From Bacteroidales bacterium (GTDB taxonomy: Bacteria > Bacteroidota > Bacteroidia > Bacteroidales > P3), in the NCBI GenBank assembly GCA_900771365.1, contig CAAGNU010000361.1:1-19400 (forward strand): a stretch of 19,400 nt of DNA, in the 5' to 3' direction. The position numbers and the translations under genes are program-made. The notes below the pieces were generated by a model. That model saw nothing but the letters and a program-made list of their open reading frames with translations. It searched no databases and was not told the DNA's origin. Below are positions 15,970 through 19,400 of this stretch, one piece after another; the first letter of the stretch is position 1; each line of letters opens with the position of its first letter.

Positions 15970-16284
15970 TTAGAGGAGTGCGTCAAGCTTGTCGGTGAGG
16001 GTGGTTTTCTGCACGCCGCCCACGCTCTTGTCCTTCAGCTCGCCGTTCTTGAAGAAGAGGACGGTTGGGACGTTGCGGATGCGGTATCTGGCGGCGATAG
16101 CGGGGCATTCCTCGACATCGGCTTTGCAGACTGCTGCCTTGCCTTCGTAGTCGTTAGCAATTTCTTCAACAATGGGGGCGAGAGCCTTGCAGGGGCCGCA
16201 CCAAGTGGCGCCGAAATCAGCCATTACAACAGCGTTGTTTTTCAGAATTTCGTCGAAATTTTGTTCTGTGATAGTGAGTTCCAT
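15970..16284 (-). CDS. trxA: Thioredoxin
   Basis: A 104-residue single-domain cytoplasmic thioredoxin with the active-site WCGPC (28-32), whose Cys29 and Cys32 reduce disulfides in client proteins and are recharged by thioredoxin reductase. The conserved cis-proline is in NVPT (Pro73) and the buried Asp in ADFGATW (Asp23). There is no signal peptide. Two further Cys (Cys53 and Cys60) lie outside the active site. Start at ATG 16284, about 30 bases after a predicted transcription start. The gene stops immediately beside an 8-bp minisatellite; DUF58 follows on the same strand almost 300 bases later, so cotranscription is doubtful. Confidence 0.96.
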   Translation of the reverse strand: MELTITEQNFDEILKNNAVVMADFGATWCGPCKALAPIVEEIANDYEGKAAVCKADVEECPAIAARYRIRNVPTVLFFKNGELKDKSVGGVQKTTLTDKLDALL

Positions 16285-16320
16285 GATTTCTATATTTGAT
16301 TTTTTGTATTATTTGAAGTG

Positions 16321-16328
16321 CAAAGATA
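16321..16328 (-). promoter_or_regulatory. -7 box for trxA
   Basis: TATCTTTG on the minus strand, 37 bases before the trxA ATG, matches the Bacteroidetes -7 consensus. The upstream spacer is T-rich on this strand; no TTTG at the expected distance. Confidence 0.65.
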
Positions 16329-16488
16329 CGCAAAAAAAATCGTTCTATGCCTTTTTTGCAAAAAAAAAATCTTCTTTTTTATGTGGATAAATTCTTAATC
16401 TTTTTTCCATCAATGTGTTGTAAGTGGAAAAAAAAGATATTGCGCCTTGTGAGGCAAATTTTTTTTTTTCCATACGCTTTTTTTTATG

Positions 16489-16496
16489 TAATTTTG
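16489..16496 (+). promoter_or_regulatory. -7 box for the lytic transglycosylase gene
   Basis: TAATTTTG matches TAnnTTTG, with a T-run at the -33 position. It would give a leader of about 165 bases. The 383-base divergent region 16285-16667 otherwise holds the trxA promoter and A/T-rich runs. Confidence 0.55.
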
Positions 16497-16667
16497 CATT
16501 TGGAAAATCATTTAAAAATTAATCATTAACAACTCAATAACGTTTGATGCAAATGCTCGTAACACTTCGGCTGTCAGTATTTTCCGCACAATGTGACTCA
16601 TGGACGGAGGAGCATCGAAACACGTTTTGTGAGTGCTTTAAAAATATATAATATCCTTTATAATAGT

Positions 16668-17954
16668 ATGAAACGCATTTTTTGTTATACGCTCTTAGTC
16701 ATGTTGTCTTTCGCTCCCGTCGTCCAGGCGCAGCATCATTCTGGCATTAACGAGGCCACAGATATGGCCAACAAGTTTGCCGACAACTACGACAGCCTCC
16801 TCAACACCTATGTGATGCACAAGTACGCTGCCTCCACACAGCGCCATCGTGCCAACATCAATACCGATTACGCATTCGACATGATTCCCGACAGCGTTAT
16901 CAGCAAACGCTTGAAATCCCTCCACACGGTCATCCCCATGACCTACAATAGTGAGGTGCGTTCCTATATCCGTATGTATCTCAACCGTATGCGTGGTCGC
17001 TTGGATGTTATGCTCACCCTCTCGGAGTATTACTACCCCATCTTCGAGGAGGCCCTGGCACGCTACAACGTCCCCGAGGAGCTCAAGCATCTCACCATCG
17101 TGGAGTCTGCCATGAATCCCCAGGCCACCTCGCGCGTGGGTGCCGCGGGACTGTGGCAGTTTATGTACACCACGGGCAAGAACTACGGTCTCGAAGTCAA
17201 CTCTATCATCGACGAACGTCGCGACACCTATAAGGCCACGGATGCCGCAGCCCACTACATCCACGACCTCTACGGCATCTTCGGCGACTGGCAGCTGGCT
17301 ATCGCCGCCTACAACTGCGGTCCTGGCAATATCAACAAGGCCATTGCCCGCTCAGGCGGCAAGCACAATTTCTGGCAGATTTATTCTTATCTTCCTCGCG
17401 AGACCCGCGGATATATCCCCGCCTTTATTGCCGCTACATACATCATGAATTTCTATCCCGAGCATGGTCTGCATCCCAAACGCCTCACCATCCCTTTGCG
17501 TACGGATACCATCATGGTGGAGCGTAATATGACGTTCTCCGCTATCAGCAAGTATACTGGCATTGATGTTTCCGAGCTCCGCACCCTCAATCCCCAGTAT
17601 CGTGCCGACTATATCCCCGGCGAGGGCGGCTCCTACCCACTCTGCCTCCCCACAGATAAGATGAGCACCCTCATCCATTGGGCCGACACCATCTTCAAGC
17701 ATTCCGAGGACTCCCTCAACTACAAGCCCGAGGCTTCCGCCACGGCACAGGTCGGCGAAGTCTCGGCTTCCTCTGTCCAAAAGCCCGCTGCACCCACGAA
17801 ATCCACTTCCGCCCCGCGCTACCACAAGGTGCGTCGTGGCGAGACACTCACCTCTATCGCAGCCCGTTATGGCACCACGGTCAATAAGCTCAAGAAACTC
17901 AACGGACTCCACTCCGACAAGATTCGCTACGGCCAGAGCCTGAAAGTGCGGTAG
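16668..17954 (+). CDS. mltD: Membrane-bound lytic murein transglycosylase with LysM (MltD-like)
   Basis: The chosen ATG at 16668 starts a signal peptide (MKRIFCYTLLVMLSFAPVVQAQ); the frame is open from 16593, but the extra 25 residues would bury it. The mature protein of 428 residues (with signal) has an SLT goose-type lysozyme domain (about 135-255) with the catalytic Glu146 in TIVESAMNPQATS, and GLWQFMYTTGKNYGL and AIAAYNCGPGNI motifs. A single C-terminal LysM (about 383-428; YHKVRRGETLTSIAARYGT) binds glycan. It cleaves peptidoglycan to 1,6-anhydro products in the periplasm. E. coli MltD is longer, with two LysM and a lipobox; no lipobox Cys is seen here. An FtsB-like gene follows after 40 bases, probably in one operon. 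Confidence 0.92.
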   Translation: MKRIFCYTLLVMLSFAPVVQAQHHSGINEATDMANKFADNYDSLLNTYVMHKYAASTQRHRANINTDYAFDMIPDSVISKRLKSLHTVIPMTYNSEVRSYIRMYLNRMRGRLDVMLTLSEYYYPIFEEALARYNVPEELKHLTIVESAMNPQATSRVGAAGLWQFMYTTGKNYGLEVNSIIDERRDTYKATDAAAHYIHDLYGIFGDWQLAIAAYNCGPGNINKAIARSGGKHNFWQIYSYLPRETRGYIPAFIAATYIMNFYPEHGLHPKRLTIPLRTDTIMVERNMTFSAISKYTGIDVSELRTLNPQYRADYIPGEGGSYPLCLPTDKMSTLIHWADTIFKHSEDSLNYKPEASATAQVGEVSASSVQKPAAPTKSTSAPRYHKVRRGETLTSIAARYGTTVNKLKKLNGLHSDKIRYGQSLKVR

Positions 17955-17994
17955 CCCGTGTCCTCAAACCTTCAAACCTTTAAATCCTCAACCC

Positions 17995-18306
17995 ATGAAA
18001 AAGTTCTTCACAATATTGTGGAAAATCGTTAAGAACAAGTACGTTGCCGCCACACTCATATTCCTCCTCTTCTACTTCTTCCTGAGCGAGAACAACATCA
18101 GGGTGGTGCACAAGCTCAAGCGCGATCTCGTGGCCATCAACAAGGAGGCCGAGGCTATCGAGAGCAGCATGAAGCAGGACAGCATAGATGCCGTCACACT
18201 TATCAACGATCCCGATGCACTCGAAACCTATGGTCGCGAACATTATTATATGAAGCGCGACAACGAGGATATCTTCATCATAAAAGACCCCGAAGACAAA
18301 GATTGA
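17995..18306 (+). CDS. FtsB/DivIC-like septum formation protein
   Basis: A 103-residue bitopic protein: short basic cytoplasmic N-terminus, one membrane segment (about residues 17-31, YVAATLIFLLFYFFL), then a periplasmic coiled coil (about 38-65) and the conserved end DALETYGREHYYMKRDNEDIFII typical of the Bacteroidetes septum formation initiator family. FtsB joins FtsL and FtsQ to activate septal peptidoglycan synthesis. It sits 40 bases after the lytic transglycosylase gene and 84 bases before the NlpC/P60 gene, an envelope and division context. No separate promoter is evident. Confidence 0.9.
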   Translation: MKKFFTILWKIVKNKYVAATLIFLLFYFFLSENNIRVVHKLKRDLVAINKEAEAIESSMKQDSIDAVTLINDPDALETYGREHYYMKRDNEDIFIIKDPEDKD

Positions 18307-18390
18307 GGTCCTCAATCTAATCATAGCTGTATAGCCCATATAGTTTTTTGCTTATCGAATCCACCTTATACAAGCCATAAAAAGCATATA

Positions 18391-19008
18391 ATGCACCCAA
18401 CAAAGCATCCCCTGTTCCGGCAATTTGTCATCCTGCTGTTCCTTGCAGGCACAGCCGTGTTCACCTCTTGTGACACCGTGAGGAATTTCCTTGCCAAGGA
18501 TTTGGAAGAGGAGGACTATTCGCTCGGTGAACTCTACGTTGACGAGTACGTCAAGGAGGTGCCCTACGTCCCCACCCCCTCGCCCGAGGCTAAGGCCGAA
18601 GGCCGCGTGAACGGCTTGGGCATCGAGATGGGGCCAAACGATAACGCACAGCTGTACAAAGCCATCGAAGGCTGGATTGGCACCCCATACCTCTATGGCG
18701 GCACCACCAAGTCGGGGGTTGACTGCTCCGCTTTTGTCGGCCATATCTACCGCGAGGTCTATAAGAAAAACCTCCACCGTGTGGCCAACGATATGCAGCA
18801 TGACTGCCGCCTCATCAGCAAGAGCGAGCTCCGCGAAGGCGACCTCGTCTTCTTCACCAACAGCAAAGGCCGCATCTCCCATGTCGGCATCTACCTCAAA
18901 GACGGCATGTTCGCCCACTCCTCCACCTCCCGCGGCGTCATCATCTCCCGCCTCGACGACAGCTACTGGAAGCAGCACTTCTACAAAGGCGGCCGCGTGA
19001 AAATCTGA
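18391..19008 (+). CDS. NlpC/P60 family peptidoglycan hydrolase, lipoprotein
   Basis: The 205-residue protein has a lipoprotein signal (hydrophobic FVILLFLAGTAVFTSC, lipidated Cys27), an acidic linker, and an NlpC/P60 papain-like domain (about 85-200). The catalytic triad is visible: Cys112 in GVDCSAF, His164 in RISHVGIYL and His176 in FAHSSTSRG. Such enzymes cut stem peptides, usually the D-Glu to mDAP bond; the cognate E. coli-type endopeptidases (Spr/MepS) expand the sacculus. The start at ATG 18391 has no Shine-Dalgarno, and Met80 is well inside. It follows the FtsB-like gene on the same strand after 84 bases and may be cotranscribed. Confidence 0.92.
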   Translation: MHPTKHPLFRQFVILLFLAGTAVFTSCDTVRNFLAKDLEEEDYSLGELYVDEYVKEVPYVPTPSPEAKAEGRVNGLGIEMGPNDNAQLYKAIEGWIGTPYLYGGTTKSGVDCSAFVGHIYREVYKKNLHRVANDMQHDCRLISKSELREGDLVFFTNSKGRISHVGIYLKDGMFAHSSTSRGVIISRLDDSYWKQHFYKGGRVKI

Positions 19009-19218
19009 CAGCGAAAGATTCGTCCATCATAGAAAGCGTCTGTTTCGGCTCATTTTCGATGCCGTGGCGCATTAAGATATTTTAAGACTCTGAGATGCAA
19101 ATGTTAAATTTCAAGGCTCGTTTTTCGCAGAGATGGGCAAATTTCGCAGAAGGCTCTATCTATCTACGCCCCAGCTACATAGAAGCTACGCCCAGGCTTC
19201 GCCCATTTTCCGCTTACA

Positions 19219-19239
19219 GAGCGAAGCTTGAGCGAAGGT
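19219..19239. repeat. Dispersed repeat, copy 2
   Basis: Twenty-one bases identical to 6710-6730, again intergenic and followed by GGAGCGAAGCT. The two copies are 12.5 kb apart in the same orientation. Confidence 0.8.
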
Positions 19240-19334
19240 GGAGCGAAGCTACACTGGAGCTTCTCCGACCCTCTTAAGTTCGAGTAACAAATGCAACAAG
19301 TGCTGAAAAAGAGGTGTGAATTTCTTAAAAAAGA

Positions 19335-19382
19335 TAAAGAGAAAACACCGAAATCAAAAAAAAGACGGACGTTTTCTCTTTA
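19335..19382. terminator. Hairpin, possible terminator
   Basis: TAAAGAGAAAAC (19335-19346) pairs perfectly with 19371-19382, and after a small internal loop CCG (19348-19350) pairs with CGG (19366-19368). The loop is A-rich. The right arm is U-rich but is not followed by a U-run, so it may terminate transcripts from either side or be structural. Confidence 0.4.
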
Positions 19383-19400
19383 ATTCAGGATAAATGACTA

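Larger units (their letters stand above)
19009..19400. other. Gene-free terminal region
   Basis: No convincing gene is present in these 392 bases. A 60-codon open frame (19095-19277) runs through the dispersed repeat and lacks any family resemblance, and is not called. The stretch holds the repeat copy at 19219, several AGCTAC/GAAGC words with REP-like dyads (19181-19200), and a hairpin near the right edge. Confidence 0.7.

Noticed and set aside
16547..16651. 34-codon frame in the lytic transglycosylase leader
   Set aside because: It starts with ATG after the predicted transcription start and ends before the main ATG, but has no ribosome binding site or recognisable leader-peptide feature; chance is likely in this length of leader.
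19095..19277. 60-codon open frame near the right end
   Set aside because: It is largely translation of the same dispersed repeat (AKLERR...EATL words) and has no other support.

Overview
The window reads as a chromosomal segment of a Bacteroidales gut-type bacterium (Prevotella/Bacteroides relatives). The grounds are recurrent Bacteroidetes-type promoter boxes (TAnnTTTG, one with TTTG exactly 19 bp upstream), A-rich leaders that mostly lack Shine-Dalgarno sequences, a DUF4369 lipoprotein, an FtsB-like protein of the Bacteroidetes form, butyrate kinase, and many short intergenic repeats. Species cannot be fixed from the sequence. No rRNA, tRNA, CRISPR array or transposase was seen.

Region 1 (1-6600, all genes on the minus strand) is an accessory islet. 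In transcription order it holds a four-helix-bundle (IVP-type) protein with a repeat linker, a Fic protein with a repeat linker and a C-terminal winged-helix-like tail, a type I DNA methyltransferase (HsdM), a BRO-N/Fic fusion protein, and a 33-codon stub of a specificity gene (hsdS) too short for ordinary ORF calling. No HsdR or complete HsdS is in the window. The first three genes carry near-copies of one promoter region. Two of them contain striking in-frame tandem repeats: one is a CTAG-phased 9-bp array, and in the other a 13-base motif is read alternately in two frames. This islet is the best candidate for an unusual system.

Region 2 (6602-9800) is clpB on the plus strand. Its long leader is rich in low-complexity repeats and carries two TGACA-N3-TGTCA dyads. 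A strong bidirectional terminator separates clpB from the convergent genes that follow.

Region 3 (9863-13264, minus) is a compact operon: FKBP-type isomerase, chorismate synthase (aroC, unusually short), DUF4369 lipoprotein, and LpxH-type lipid A pyrophosphatase. Butyrate kinase lies upstream with its own promoter and terminator. Further up are a DUF58 protein and thioredoxin, separated by an 8-bp minisatellite.

Region 4 (16489-19008, plus) is an envelope group: an MltD-like lytic transglycosylase with LysM, an FtsB-like divisome protein and an NlpC/P60 lipoprotein, which together suggest peptidoglycan remodelling around division. The last 390 bases hold no gene, only a dispersed repeat and a hairpin.
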